DNA from: WRDS01 sp964492775
GTDB lineage: Bacteria; Actinomycetota; Coriobacteriia; Anaerosomatales; PHET01
Length of the DNA: 59,218 bases
Assembly: GCA_964492775.1 (NCBI GenBank)
Contig: CAZBLH010000009.1
Span: forward strand, 1-59,218
Direction: 5' to 3'
Of this stretch, positions 1-7,746 are shown piece after piece. Under the pieces are notes generated by a model. The model was not told the origin of the DNA and searched no databases. It saw only the letters and a program-made list of their open reading frames with translations. Both the position numbers and the translations under genes were made by a program. How positions within the stretch are numbered: the first letter of the stretch is position 1; each line of letters begins with the position of its first letter.

Positions 1-176
1 CCTGCCGAGGTTATTGCTGCCGATCGTGTGATGCACGTGCGGTACCCGGTGCGAGGCTGACCCAATCGCTCTGGAGAGCGGTCGTTAGTCGGCCCGCCGA
101 GTTCCCATTCCCGCAGGCCAAGATGCGGCGTATGATGCTTGCCGACACGGTGATTCCGATGCCACGGAGGAGCGTC

Positions 177-587
177 ATGCAGCGAGTCGCCCGGGGGTTC
201 CTGTCGCTGGTCAGCATTCTGAACGGCGTGGTGGGGCTCGTCTGCGGGGTGCTGTTCCTCGTCAGTCCCGACGGAAGCCTGATGGGATTCGAGCCGCTGC
301 TGGAGGTTGTGGCGACACTGCCGCTTGCCGACGTGTTCTTCAAGAACCTCACGTGGATCGGAATCGCGATGCTCTTGGCACTGGGAGTGCCGAATCTCGT
401 CGCAGCCGTGCTGCTGCTCCGTCGCCACGCCCGTCAGTACGACGTCACCCTTGTTGCCGCGTTTCTGCTCCTGCTCTGGACAGGATTCGAGATCGTCTTC
501 ATGTACAACGCGGCCGCACTCGGCTACTTCATTGTCGGTGTGCTGTCGGTACTTTGCTCGGTCTACCTGCGGCGCCCGCACTCATGA
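177..587 (+). CDS. Small four-helix membrane protein, unknown function
   Basis: A 136-residue protein made almost entirely of hydrophobic segments: about four transmembrane helices with short loops and a short charged C-terminus ending in RRPHS. I chose the ATG at 177 because a GGAGG lies six bases upstream; an in-frame ATG at 123 would add 18 residues with no ribosome binding site. No enzyme motif is visible. It stands alone upstream of a minus-strand membrane gene. Short polytopic proteins like this are common in actinobacteria, but I do not recognise the family. The reading frame is convincing; the function is unknown. Confidence 0.7.
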   Translation: MQRVARGFLSLVSILNGVVGLVCGVLFLVSPDGSLMGFEPLLEVVATLPLADVFFKNLTWIGIAMLLALGVPNLVAAVLLLRRHARQYDVTLVAAFLLLLWTGFEIVFMYNAAALGYFIVGVLSVLCSVYLRRPHS

Positions 588-696
588 CTCGGCGGACTTC
601 CGCCTTCGGCCGATCAGGATCCACGACGCCTTCAAGGACCACGACGCGGTTGTGTCGAACCGCGCGTATCTGTGGGAGCTATTCGGCTGGCTTCCC

Positions 697-1314
697 TCAG
701 AGCGCCCGCTGGCTGAAGACCCAGTTCACCACGAGGTAGACGCCACCTGCAGCCACGGCAGGGACGGGCAACGCCAGCAACGCGAGTGCCCTGTCGTGAG
801 GCCGCGACATGAGAACTGCCGATATGACCCCGATGCCGATCAGGGTCAGTCCTGACCCCCAATACCCGTTCACCAGCACCAAGAACGCACCCTCGGCGAG
901 AAAGACGGATCCGAGCAGCGCAATACCGACTACCCGCAGCCGGCGCTCGTCTCGGCGCCACCACGCGCCTGCGAGCCCGTAGAGGGGACCAGCGACGAGC
1001 GCAACAACGCACCACACCGACACCGGGAACACCGTGACCGGCGCGCCCGACAGCATCGCTGTCACGAAGTAGCCGAGAACTGTCGCCAGCATCATTGCGA
1101 GCCCCACCGGTGCCGCTCTGCGGCTGGAGGCGAACAGCGCACCGGCCGCAAACACCGGCACGACCCACAGCGCACCGGAGTTCACGACTGTATTCCATTG
1201 CCCGGGCATGACACCTTGACCGAAGTACGTGAGGGCGCCTACAGCCGCACCTAACGCGACGCACGCAACGGCACACGCATCAGCCTGCCATGGACACTCG
1301 AAGTCGACTCGCAC
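697..1314 (-). CDS. Polytopic membrane protein, possibly DUF6518-like
   Basis: A 205-residue protein with about six hydrophobic segments spread over its whole length and few charged residues except an arginine-rich loop near residue 125 (WWRRDERRLR). It starts with GTG, preceded by an AGGGAG motif four bases away. Overall length and helix pattern resemble the DUF6518 membrane family, but that is a pattern impression, not a match I could test. The same-strand gene upstream is another membrane protein under a PadR regulator, so this one may be the last gene of that operon, 62 bases downstream. Function unknown. Confidence 0.6.
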   Translation of the reverse strand: MRVDFECPWQADACAVACVALGAAVGALTYFGQGVMPGQWNTVVNSGALWVVPVFAAGALFASSRRAAPVGLAMMLATVLGYFVTAMLSGAPVTVFPVSVWCVVALVAGPLYGLAGAWWRRDERRLRVVGIALLGSVFLAEGAFLVLVNGYWGSGLTLIGIGVISAVLMSRPHDRALALLALPVPAVAAGGVYLVVNWVFSQRAL

Positions 1315-1376
1315 TCTGCTCCCTCAGACAGGGCGCGCGAAGCTAGTCGCGCGCAGAACGCTCTGGCAGTCTCGGG

Positions 1377-2063
1377 TCAGGCCTCTGAAGGAGATGCCGA
1401 CGGCGGTTCCGAGACGGGCGCGAGGAACGCCTCGTCTCCGACGAGGTGCTCTTCTACCTTGAAGCTCAATGCCCAAGTGCCACCGGCAACCCAGATCGGC
1501 CAACACCAGAAGTCGGTCCCGGTGAAGGCGTTCACAACCATCGCGCCGAACGCCAAGCCGGCCCACATGAGGAGCGCTCTTCGGAAACGCGGCCCGTAAT
1601 CGAGGTCGCGCTCTTGAACGGCGTCCGGAGTCTCCCTGAACCGCAGGTAGGCGGCTCGCACCCACCAGACCCCAACCGCCAGTACCACGAGCAGAGAGAA
1701 GCCCGCGCCGCGATGGATGAGGTTGCTCCAAGCCCCGAGCGCGGTGCTCGCAATCATCACCGCAGCACCGATGGCCGCGCTGATGGCAACGACGTGCAGG
1801 TCGAGGCGCGTAGCGCACACTGCGGCGACAGGAGTCACCTCGACGGGCTCCTCGGCAGAGTCGAACTCGGCGACGAGCGCGGACAGGTCGCCGAGGGAGG
1901 CGATGGCCACTCCGAGTGCTTCTTCCTCGGACTTGCCCTGCGACACCAGGTCAGCGACCTTGGCGCTCAGATCAGCGACTATCTCCTCCTGCTGCTCCAG
2001 CACCTCAGGCGTCACGCGCACGCCTTGGAACGCGCCTCGCACGTAGTATCTGATTGCTTCCAT
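1377..2063 (-). CDS. Membrane protein with N-terminal permease-prefix domain
   Basis: About 228 residues. The first 70 form a soluble helical region with the look of a permease prefix domain 1 or PadR-associated DUF1700-type domain: an LxxQEEI helix, then a GKSEEEALGVAIASLGDL segment. Four hydrophobic segments follow at roughly 90-200. I place the start at the ATG (2063), five bases after AAGGAG; a GTG at 2069 overlaps the PadR stop as GTGA and is the alternative. Proteins of this type are usually encoded directly after a PadR regulator, as here, and are thought to be its regulated partner. What they sense or do is not known. Confidence 0.75.
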   Translation of the reverse strand: MEAIRYYVRGAFQGVRVTPEVLEQQEEIVADLSAKVADLVSQGKSEEEALGVAIASLGDLSALVAEFDSAEEPVEVTPVAAVCATRLDLHVVAISAAIGAAVMIASTALGAWSNLIHRGAGFSLLVVLAVGVWWVRAAYLRFRETPDAVQERDLDYGPRFRRALLMWAGLAFGAMVVNAFTGTDFWCWPIWVAGGTWALSFKVEEHLVGDEAFLAPVSEPPSASPSEA

Positions 2064-2065
2064 GG

Positions 2066-2416
2066 TCACTCCTTCTCGGCTTCGCCAGAGACAAGACGGT
2101 CGATGAGCGTTCTTGCACGCTTCCAGTCCATGAGGTTGCGCTCGTATGCCTGTCTGCCCTCAGGCGTGATCGCGTAGTACTTGCGGCGTCCGCCTTGGGA
2201 CTCCTCGCCCCAGTAGGAGCGAATGAGTCCCTGTCCCTCCAGACGGCGTGCAGCCGAGTACAAGGTCGGTTCCTTGAGCTCGTACTCATTGTCGGAGAGG
2301 AGAGTCACCTGCCGGCAGATGTCGTAGCCGTAGCGGTCTTCGGCGCTCAGCAAGCCGAGCACGATGGTATCGATGTGACCTCTGATCAGGTCGCTGCTGA
2401 TCGGTGTGTCGCCCAC
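2066..2416 (-). CDS. PadR family transcriptional regulator
   Basis: A 116-residue winged-helix regulator. The PadR signature is clear: DLIRGHIDTIVLGLL, then DRYGYDI, LKEPTLYSAARRLE for the recognition helix, and the GGRRKYYAITPEG wing, followed by a short C-terminal dimerisation helix. I chose the GTG at 2416 because AAGGAGGT sits six bases upstream; longer in-frame extensions lack a binding site. It overlaps or abuts the membrane gene downstream, so the two are translationally coupled. PadR repressors commonly control their own operon, and an inverted repeat with a TTGACA hexamer lies just upstream. The ligand is unknown. Confidence 0.9.
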   Translation of the reverse strand: MGDTPISSDLIRGHIDTIVLGLLSAEDRYGYDICRQVTLLSDNEYELKEPTLYSAARRLEGQGLIRSYWGEESQGGRRKYYAITPEGRQAYERNLMDWKRARTLIDRLVSGEAEKE

Positions 2417-2448
2417 GTCCGCACCTCCTTCGGATAACAACATGATGC

Positions 2449-2475
2449 ATACTACTGTGCCTGTCAAGGTAGTGT
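2449..2475 (-). promoter_or_regulatory. Promoter and candidate PadR operator
   Basis: On the minus strand a perfect TTGACA hexamer (2462-2467) sits upstream of the PadR gene. It lies within an imperfect inverted repeat, arms ATACTAC (2449-2455) and GTAGTGT (2469-2475), six of seven positions paired, 13-base spacer. The best -10 in the expected place is weak (CATGTT). An operator overlapping the -35 would fit autorepression. The repeat is seen directly; its role is inferred. Confidence 0.45.
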
Positions 2476-2581
2476 GAATGACAGGGCCTTTGAGCCCACC
2501 GTGCGCTGAGCGGGTAGACTCCATCTGTGCGCATGTGAGGCGACGCGAAGCCCGTTCCGCGTACCGTACAAGGGAGACATC

Positions 2582-2941
2582 GTGGCAGAGCACCGTGTGT
2601 ACCGAATGGAGTTCGCGAAGGTCTATCCGCTCTACGTTCAGAAAGCCGAGCGAAAAGGTCGCACGAAGGACGAGGTTGACCGAATCATCTGCTGGCTGAC
2701 GGGATACGATTCTGCCGGACTGCAGGCGCAGCTCGATCGGGGAGTGGATCTCGCGACGTTCTTCACAGAGGCACCCGCGTACAACGCGGACAGCTCGCTC
2801 ATCACTGGCGTTGTGTGCGGTGTGCGCGTCGAAGAGGTCGAAGACCCGATGATGCGCAAGGTTCGCCAGCTGGACAAGCTCATAGACGAACTTGCACGTG
2901 GGAAAGCGATGGAGAAGATCCTGCGCAGTGCGACCGAGTGA
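2582..2941 (+). CDS. DUF2200 domain protein
   Basis: A 119-residue soluble protein recognised as DUF2200 from its opening HRVYRMEFAKVYPLYVQKAE, the DEVDRIICWLTGY segment, and the central TFFTEAPAYNADSSLITG followed by VRVEEVEDPMMRKVRQLDKLID. The family covers nearly the whole protein, so it is full length. The GTG start follows AGGGAG. No biochemical function is established for the family. The gene is monocistronic, divergent from the PadR operon, and followed by about 300 bases without a gene. Confidence 0.85.
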   Translation: MAEHRVYRMEFAKVYPLYVQKAERKGRTKDEVDRIICWLTGYDSAGLQAQLDRGVDLATFFTEAPAYNADSSLITGVVCGVRVEEVEDPMMRKVRQLDKLIDELARGKAMEKILRSATE

Positions 2942-3254
2942 CGCCGTCGCGGGGCGATGTCGGACCCCGGCGCTAGGCTGCTCCTCGACGTGGTAGGCCT
3001 ATCCCAGCATGGCTAGGGGGATTCGATGGGATACCTAACCCCCGTACGGGCGCCCTGATCGCGTCTTTTTCCCTCGATCGATTCTGTCCGTCTCTCTCGG
3101 TAGTGGGAGCGCTCGTGGCCTGGTACCTCGTCCTGGTCAAGGTCATGCCAGGGCGTAGTAGCGGGAGGGGTGGTGATCGCGCCTACGATGAGGTCGGCGG
3201 GCCGTTCCACATCGGCTGAGGCGGGGCGCACCGGCATGGCTGAGTGGGCGCGAC
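2942..3254. other. Gene-free stretch between convergent genes
   Basis: About 310 bases between the convergent DUF2200 and hydrolase genes. I see no tRNA, no strong terminator hairpin and no repeat. A short plus-strand open stretch (about 3040-3220) has no ribosome binding site, and a minus-strand open frame of about 80 codons is proline- and arginine-rich like a shadow of GC-rich DNA. It may hold decayed coding sequence, but nothing can be named. Confidence 0.5.
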
Positions 3255-4262
3255 TCACTCAGTGACGCTGCGGGCGAACTCCGTCATCGACAGCAACGCG
3301 TCTCTAGCCGCTTCGGTCTCCAGCTTGAACTGGTACTCGTGCCCAAGCGGCGGCTCGTAGTCATCAGGATAGAAGACCGCTTGCACACCGACACCAAGTT
3401 CGCCGAGCCGCTTGGCAAGAGGGAGCGACTGGGTCTTAGTGAGGGGATCGGCGTTCCCACCACTTATCCAAGTCGACGGGAACTCGGTGCCGGCATGGTT
3501 CAGTACCGACATCTGGTCGGCAGCCGCCGATGAGCGGAACTCCCGCTCGCCCGTGTACGCCCACAGTGCTTGACTCACACCCCAACCTATCAGGCCTTCG
3601 CTGCTGTTCATCGCGTGGACATCGTAGATCCCGCAGTTGAGGATCACTCCGCGGAGCTGTTGAGCACCAAGCGTCGGCTCGAGTCCGATGCTCTCTGCAT
3701 ACTTCCGATCGACCACGGCCGTCGCCAGCTGCGCAGAAAGCTGAGCGCCCGCCGAGTCTCCCGCCAGAACGATCCGCATGGGGTCGACGTTCAGCTCATC
3801 GGCGTGATCCAGCGCGTAGCCGATGGCGTCGTTGACCTGCCCAAGTGCTCGCGGGTACTGATGCCCCGGCGCAAGAGAGTAGCCAGGCGCGACAACGGTG
3901 AACCCGGCATCGGCCAGGCGCCCGAAGTAGCCCGCGTAGTCGCTTCGATCACCCGAGAGCCACGCCCCACCATGGGTCCACACAATCGTCGGCAGCGGAC
4001 CTTCCGCATCCTTTGGGGTGTAGACATCCAGCAGGGCGTCGGGATCAGCGTCGCGGTACCCGATGCCGAGTTGCCGCTCCACCTCGGGTGTGGCTTCGTT
4101 AAGCGCCCGCGCAGTCCGACGCGCGTCCTGGTTGAAGACCGCGCGAACCAGCAGGGCTCCGGGAACGGGAGACAGGCGAGTGGCGGCGACGATACCGAGG
4201 CCAACAACTACGAGCGCGGCAATGGCGGACACACCAGGCATGGCGATGACTCGGCGTCCCAC
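3255..4262 (-). CDS. Membrane-anchored alpha/beta hydrolase (esterase/lipase)
   Basis: A 335-residue hydrolase of the hormone-sensitive-lipase/BD-FAE type. An N-terminal hydrophobic helix (about 8-28) probably anchors it in the membrane with the enzyme outside. The oxyanion-hole motif HGGAW is at 97-101, the nucleophile elbow GDSAG at 168-172 (Ser170), the acid lies in SGGNADPLT and the catalytic histidine in LGHEYQF near the C-terminus, so the triad is complete. The GTG start follows GGGGAGG. Such enzymes cleave small carboxyl esters; the substrate cannot be read from sequence. It is divergent from a GNAT gene across a strong inverted repeat. Confidence 0.85.
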   Translation of the reverse strand: MGRRVIAMPGVSAIAALVVVGLGIVAATRLSPVPGALLVRAVFNQDARRTARALNEATPEVERQLGIGYRDADPDALLDVYTPKDAEGPLPTIVWTHGGAWLSGDRSDYAGYFGRLADAGFTVVAPGYSLAPGHQYPRALGQVNDAIGYALDHADELNVDPMRIVLAGDSAGAQLSAQLATAVVDRKYAESIGLEPTLGAQQLRGVILNCGIYDVHAMNSSEGLIGWGVSQALWAYTGEREFRSSAAADQMSVLNHAGTEFPSTWISGGNADPLTKTQSLPLAKRLGELGVGVQAVFYPDDYEPPLGHEYQFKLETEAARDALLSMTEFARSVTE

Positions 4263-4293
4263 GCGTCCTCCCCTCGGTTCGAATGCCTCAAAG

Positions 4294-4314
4294 TTGTACC
4301 CTTCGAGGATACAA
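4294..4314. promoter_or_regulatory. 21-bp inverted repeat between divergent genes
   Basis: Arms TTGTACCC and GGATACAA flank a five-base centre; seven of eight positions pair. The repeat lies between the divergent hydrolase and GNAT genes, about 30 bases from the hydrolase start and 50 from the GNAT start. Size and symmetry fit a dimeric repressor site, and TTGTA/TACAA could also act as overlapping promoter hexamers. No regulator gene is adjacent, so the binder is unknown. Confidence 0.4.
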
Positions 4315-4362
4315 GGTCGGGCGCATCAATCAGCAATTGGTGCCGGTCGAGAGCCGCTGGAG

Positions 4363-4860
4363 GTGGATCCGCTGATCACTATCGCACAGGCAACGACTCA
4401 GGCCGAGATCGAGGCTGTTCGCGCGCTGTTCGTGCGGTACGCAGCGGAGCTCGGTGTCGACCTGTCGTTCCAGTCCTTCGATACCGAACTCGCCGAGCTG
4501 CCCGGTGACTACACGCCCCCGCACGGCACGCTCTTTCTCGCCGCAGATGCCGAGAACTACGTCGGATGTGCCGGGGTGCGCCCGCTGAAGCCGGGCTCGA
4601 TCGCTGAGCTCAAACGGCTGTTCGTGCTCCCTTCTGTTCGCGGGGAGCGTCTCGGCCTGCGTCTGACCTTCTCGGCCATCGAATTTGCACGTGATGCCGG
4701 ATATCGCGCTTTGCGGCTCGATACGCTGCCGTCAATGATCGCCGCCCAGGCGATGTATTTGAAACTCGGCTTCCGGGACATCGAACCCTACCGGGTGAAC
4801 CCGATTGAGGGATCCCGGTTCATGGAACTCAATCTCGAGACATGGAAGGCGCAGAGTTGA
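4363..4860 (+). CDS. GNAT family N-acetyltransferase
   Basis: About 165 residues with the GNAT fold. A substrate half (residues 1-70) is followed by the central strand and acetyl-CoA loop ELKRLFVLPSVRGERLGLRL, which keeps the spacing of the R/QxxGxG/A motif although the last glycine is replaced (RGERLG), then the C-terminal LYLKLGFRDIEPY segment typical of the family. The start is unclear: GTG at 4363 is my choice, but a CTG at 4372 has the better ribosome binding site (GGAGG eight bases away). The stop overlaps the next gene, so it forms an operon with phzF-like. Acetyl acceptor unknown. Confidence 0.8.
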   Translation: MDPLITIAQATTQAEIEAVRALFVRYAAELGVDLSFQSFDTELAELPGDYTPPHGTLFLAADAENYVGCAGVRPLKPGSIAELKRLFVLPSVRGERLGLRLTFSAIEFARDAGYRALRLDTLPSMIAAQAMYLKLGFRDIEPYRVNPIEGSRFMELNLETWKAQS

Positions 4861-5720
4861 CGTCCGGGACGCTCTACCGCATTGCGGCGTTCGCCGAGAG
4901 CCCCGAGGGAGGCAACCCGGCTGGTGTGTGGATCGGAGAAGAACTTCCCGACGGCCGAGTCATGCAAGAAATCGCCGCCGACGTCGGCTACTCGGAGACG
5001 GCGTTCCTTGCGCCGGATGGTACGGGCGAGTGGATAGTGCGCTACTACAGCCCGGCAGCGGAGGTCCCATTCTGCGGGCACGCCACCATCGCATCTGGCG
5101 TGGTGCTCGGGGCGACACACGGACAGGGCCAGTACCGTTTCTCAACCTGCGCCGGCATGGTGCCTGTCACTGCTGTGTTGCGCGAAGGTGTGGCTGAGGC
5201 GTCCTTCACCTCGGTCGAGCCAACATTTGCGTCGGCCAGCAATGAGGTGATTGCCGAGGCCCTCGCGGCACTCGGCTGGCAGATGCGTGAATCGTCCTGC
5301 GACATCCCGCCTGCGCGTGCCTACGCGGGCGCCTGGCATCTCGTGCTGGCAGCGAACACGCTCGAGCGACTGACCGAGCTTGAGTACGACTTCGACCGCC
5401 TCCGCGCGCTGATGCTGCGCGAAGACTTGACCACCCTGCAGCTCATCTGGCGCGAGAGTGATGCCGTGTATCATGCGCGCGACCCGTTTGCGGTCGGAGG
5501 CGTGGTCGAGGACCCGGCTACAGGGGCAGCGGCGGCGGCACTCGGCGGGTACCTGCGAGACTCAGGACTGGTTGCCGCGCCCGCTTCGATACTCGTGCGT
5601 CAGGGTGAGACCATGGGACGGCCGAGCAGGATCCGGGTGGACATCCCACGATCAGGCGGCGTGGTGGTTGCGGGAAGCGCAGTACCGATCGCTCCGCCAG
5701 AGACCTCGCGCTGGTCGTGA
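4857..5720 (+). CDS. PhzF family isomerase/epimerase
   Basis: About 287 residues, full length for PhzF. Family marks are FAESPEGGNPAGVW at the start, GYSETAFL carrying the conserved glutamate, the YYSPAAEVPFCGHAT segment, and VEDPATGAAAAALGGYL in the second half. PhzF proteins have a diaminopimelate-epimerase-like fold; the prototype isomerises an intermediate of phenazine synthesis, but most members have unknown substrates. I prefer TTG at 4857, seven bases after GGAAGG and overlapping the GNAT stop as TTGA; ATG at 4842 is the alternative. There are no phenazine genes nearby, so a phenazine role is unlikely. Confidence 0.9.
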   Translation: MTSGTLYRIAAFAESPEGGNPAGVWIGEELPDGRVMQEIAADVGYSETAFLAPDGTGEWIVRYYSPAAEVPFCGHATIASGVVLGATHGQGQYRFSTCAGMVPVTAVLREGVAEASFTSVEPTFASASNEVIAEALAALGWQMRESSCDIPPARAYAGAWHLVLAANTLERLTELEYDFDRLRALMLREDLTTLQLIWRESDAVYHARDPFAVGGVVEDPATGAAAAALGGYLRDSGLVAAPASILVRQGETMGRPSRIRVDIPRSGGVVVAGSAVPIAPPETSRWS

Positions 5721-5747
5721 AAGCCTTCCTGCTCGCCGCGGACCAGT

Positions 5748-6299
5748 CTAGGGCGCCTGTCGCTCTAGATGCTCGACCACGGCACGGTACTTCTCGTGAA
5801 TGAGCGAGCGGTCGAACTCAGCGAACTCGGCGAGCATCTCATCCTTCTCCTCACGGGAGAAGTACTCGAGACACGGCTTGAAGAACACTCGGTCCTCCAC
5901 GCGGATGTGTTCGGGGTAGAACTCGACCAAGTCACCCACGAGCCTGCCGATCTCAGCGATTCCGTCTGGGTCGCCAGCCCGGTACCGAGCGTTTGCATCG
6001 ATGAGCTGGCGAGTGAGAGCACGGCCTCTGACGTGATCTTGGATCAGCCGATTCATCATCAAGGACAGCTCGTCGGTGAGGGGCTTGTCAGCAAGTCGGC
6101 TGAATAGAATATCCTCCTCCTTGCCGTGATGGCACCGGTCGGCGTAGGTGCGGATGAAGTCCGTCGCGGTGTCTATCAGTTCGGGGTCTACGCTCTGCGT
6201 CGCTCGGATGCTCGGCAGAGCTCGCTCCAGGACGCCAATCATGCGCTCGATGACGCGGTGCTCGGTCATGAGCGGACCGGCGGGTGATCGTCCAAGCAT
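5748..6299 (-). CDS. Hemerythrin-like diiron protein
   Basis: 183 residues forming a four-helix hemerythrin domain. All likely diiron ligands are visible: His14 in TEHRVIE, His57/58 and Glu61 in HHGKEED, His89 in DHVRGR, and His131 with Glu135 in PEHIRVEDRVFF. Such domains bind oxygen, nitric oxide or peroxide and may sense or buffer them, which fits an anaerobe or microaerophile. The ATG at 6299 follows GGGAGG by five bases; a longer in-frame extension has no binding site. It is monocistronic and convergent with the PhzF gene. Confidence 0.9.
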   Translation of the reverse strand: MLGRSPAGPLMTEHRVIERMIGVLERALPSIRATQSVDPELIDTATDFIRTYADRCHHGKEEDILFSRLADKPLTDELSLMMNRLIQDHVRGRALTRQLIDANARYRAGDPDGIAEIGRLVGDLVEFYPEHIRVEDRVFFKPCLEYFSREEKDEMLAEFAEFDRSLIHEKYRAVVEHLERQAP

Positions 6300-6491
6300 C
6301 GTATCCTCCCGTGAACGGGTTGACTCAGTCCGACTATACCCACGCCCGCTGCGAGACGCGGCTAGTCTCAAAGCGAGCGAGAAATCGTCTCCCGGCCAAC
6401 AAGCGGTAGAATCGCCGCAGGCAGGTGCGTAGCCATTAGGCGACACTTGGCACGGCAAGAGCGCGCGTGTCAGTACGGCAGAGGAGTGCGC

Positions 6492-6764
6492 ATGTGCAGG
6501 AATATCCACGTGCTGTTCAATTTCGATCCACCCGCCACCGAAGAAGACGTGCGTGCGGCTGCACTCCAGTATGTGCGGAAGGTAAGCGGCTACGCGAAGC
6601 CCTCGGCGGCGAACAAGTTGGCGTTCGAGCGAGCCGTGGATCAGGTCGCGGCCGTGACGCACGAGCTTCTCGGCAGTCTGGTGACGGCAGCCCCTCCTCG
6701 CAGCCGGGAAGCTGAAATCGCGAAGGCCCGCGAGCGCGCTCAGAAGCGCTTCGGCACCACCTGA
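6492..6764 (+). CDS. DUF2277 family protein
   Basis: A 90-residue soluble protein matching DUF2277: it opens MCRNIHVLFNFDPPATEEDV, continues with AALQYVRKVSGYAKPS and ends in the basic AEIAKARERAQKRFG segment. The ATG follows AGGAG by five bases. The family is widespread, always short, and has no assigned function. The GNAT gene begins 11 bases downstream, suggesting cotranscription. Confidence 0.85.
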   Translation: MCRNIHVLFNFDPPATEEDVRAAALQYVRKVSGYAKPSAANKLAFERAVDQVAAVTHELLGSLVTAAPPRSREAEIAKARERAQKRFGTT

Positions 6765-6775
6765 GGCCGGCGTTC

Positions 6776-7282
6776 GTGTCTCGGCAGGTAGCAGACAGTA
6801 CAGACGGGTGCGCACCGGCGCGTCCCAAGATAGTCGTCCGGGTCGAGGATCACGCGTCTGACGCGTTTCGCGCCCTCACTTCGGCCTTAGATGCCGAGCT
6901 CTTGGAAAGGTACCCGGAACTCGAGGGTCATGAGGTTGTTGCACCGCCCAACGTCATAGCCGCCGTCGTCGCATACAGTGGTGACACCGCCGTGGGCTGT
7001 GGAGCGCTGTATCGGTATGACCCGAAGACCTGCGAGATTTCGCGTGTGTTCGTGGCTCGTGAGGTACGCCGGCTTGGCGCGGCGCGCGCCATCCTGCAGG
7101 AGTTGGAGGAGCAGGCAGCGACTGCCGGGTACTCCGCAGTACGGCTTGGAACGGGAATCCTACAACCTGAGGCGATCAGTCTCTATGAGTCATCCGGATA
7201 CGTCGCCATCCCGGCGTTCGGTGAGTACGCAGGCGAGCGCTGCAGGTGCTACGAGAAGTCCCTCACGAAGGGTTCCTCATGA
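6776..7282 (+). CDS. GNAT family N-acetyltransferase
   Basis: 168 residues. The central GNAT core is clear: AVGCGALYRYDPKTCEISRVFVAREVRRLGAAR splits into the beta-bulge strand and the acetyl-CoA loop (R-R-L-G-A-A), then AILQELEEQAATAGYSAVRLGTG and the terminal ISLYESSGYVAIPAFGEY. The start is GTG at 6776, 11 bases after the DUF2277 stop. It overlaps the PH-domain gene by four bases (ATGA). The first 35 residues are variable. Substrate not predictable. Confidence 0.85.
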   Translation: MSRQVADSTDGCAPARPKIVVRVEDHASDAFRALTSALDAELLERYPELEGHEVVAPPNVIAAVVAYSGDTAVGCGALYRYDPKTCEISRVFVAREVRRLGAARAILQELEEQAATAGYSAVRLGTGILQPEAISLYESSGYVAIPAFGEYAGERCRCYEKSLTKGSS

Positions 7283-7746
7283 GTTCCGATCAGATGGTCT
7301 GGTACAAGTCCAAAGTCGACTGGTGGCTCGCAGGAGTCCTGATCGCCCTTCCGCTGCTCCAGATCGCCCTACTTCTCTCGGCAGCACTGAGTGGTGATCA
7401 AAATGGAATCACTGCCGGGGCCATCGGGCTTGCGATCATCGCCGGAGTCCTCTTCCTGCTGGTGCTTCCGATCAAGTACGGCATCACCGAGGATGCGCTG
7501 CTAGTGCACTTCGGCATAGTGCGCCAGACAATCCCGTATCACGAGATATGTGAGCTTCGCCTGAGTCGCATGCCGTGGTCATCGCCCGCGCTCTCGCTCG
7601 ACCGCATCGCAGTCAAGACCGGCCGTGGGCCGTTTTATCTGACGCTGATCTCACCGAAAGACCGCGAGGAGTTCATGCGCATGCTTGCCGAGAAGGCCGA
7701 TCTCATGCCCTCAGGCGAGCGCTGGGTGGCCCGGGGGGACTCGTGA
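7279..7746 (+). CDS. Membrane PH-domain protein (bPH_4 type)
   Basis: About 155 residues. Two transmembrane helices (about 14-36 and 44-65) are followed by a bacterial pleckstrin-homology-like domain of the PF06713 type: YGITEDALLVHFG, then IPYHEICELRLSR, then the family's hallmark SSPALSLDRI and LISPKDREEF. The ATG overlaps the stop of the GNAT gene and the stop overlaps the next GTG, so three genes are translationally coupled. The family has no proven role; the domain is expected on the cytoplasmic side. Confidence 0.85.
   Translation: MSSDQMVWYKSKVDWWLAGVLIALPLLQIALLLSAALSGDQNGITAGAIGLAIIAGVLFLLVLPIKYGITEDALLVHFGIVRQTIPYHEICELRLSRMPWSSPALSLDRIAVKTGRGPFYLTLISPKDREEFMRMLAEKADLMPSGERWVARGDS

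Noticed and set aside
3013..3258. Small minus-strand frame after the hydrolase
   Set aside because: No ribosome binding site; Pro, Arg and Glu content resembles chance reading in GC-rich DNA.
4857..5720. Phenazine biosynthesis role for the PhzF protein
   Set aside because: No other phenazine gene is in the window and most PhzF proteins act outside that pathway.
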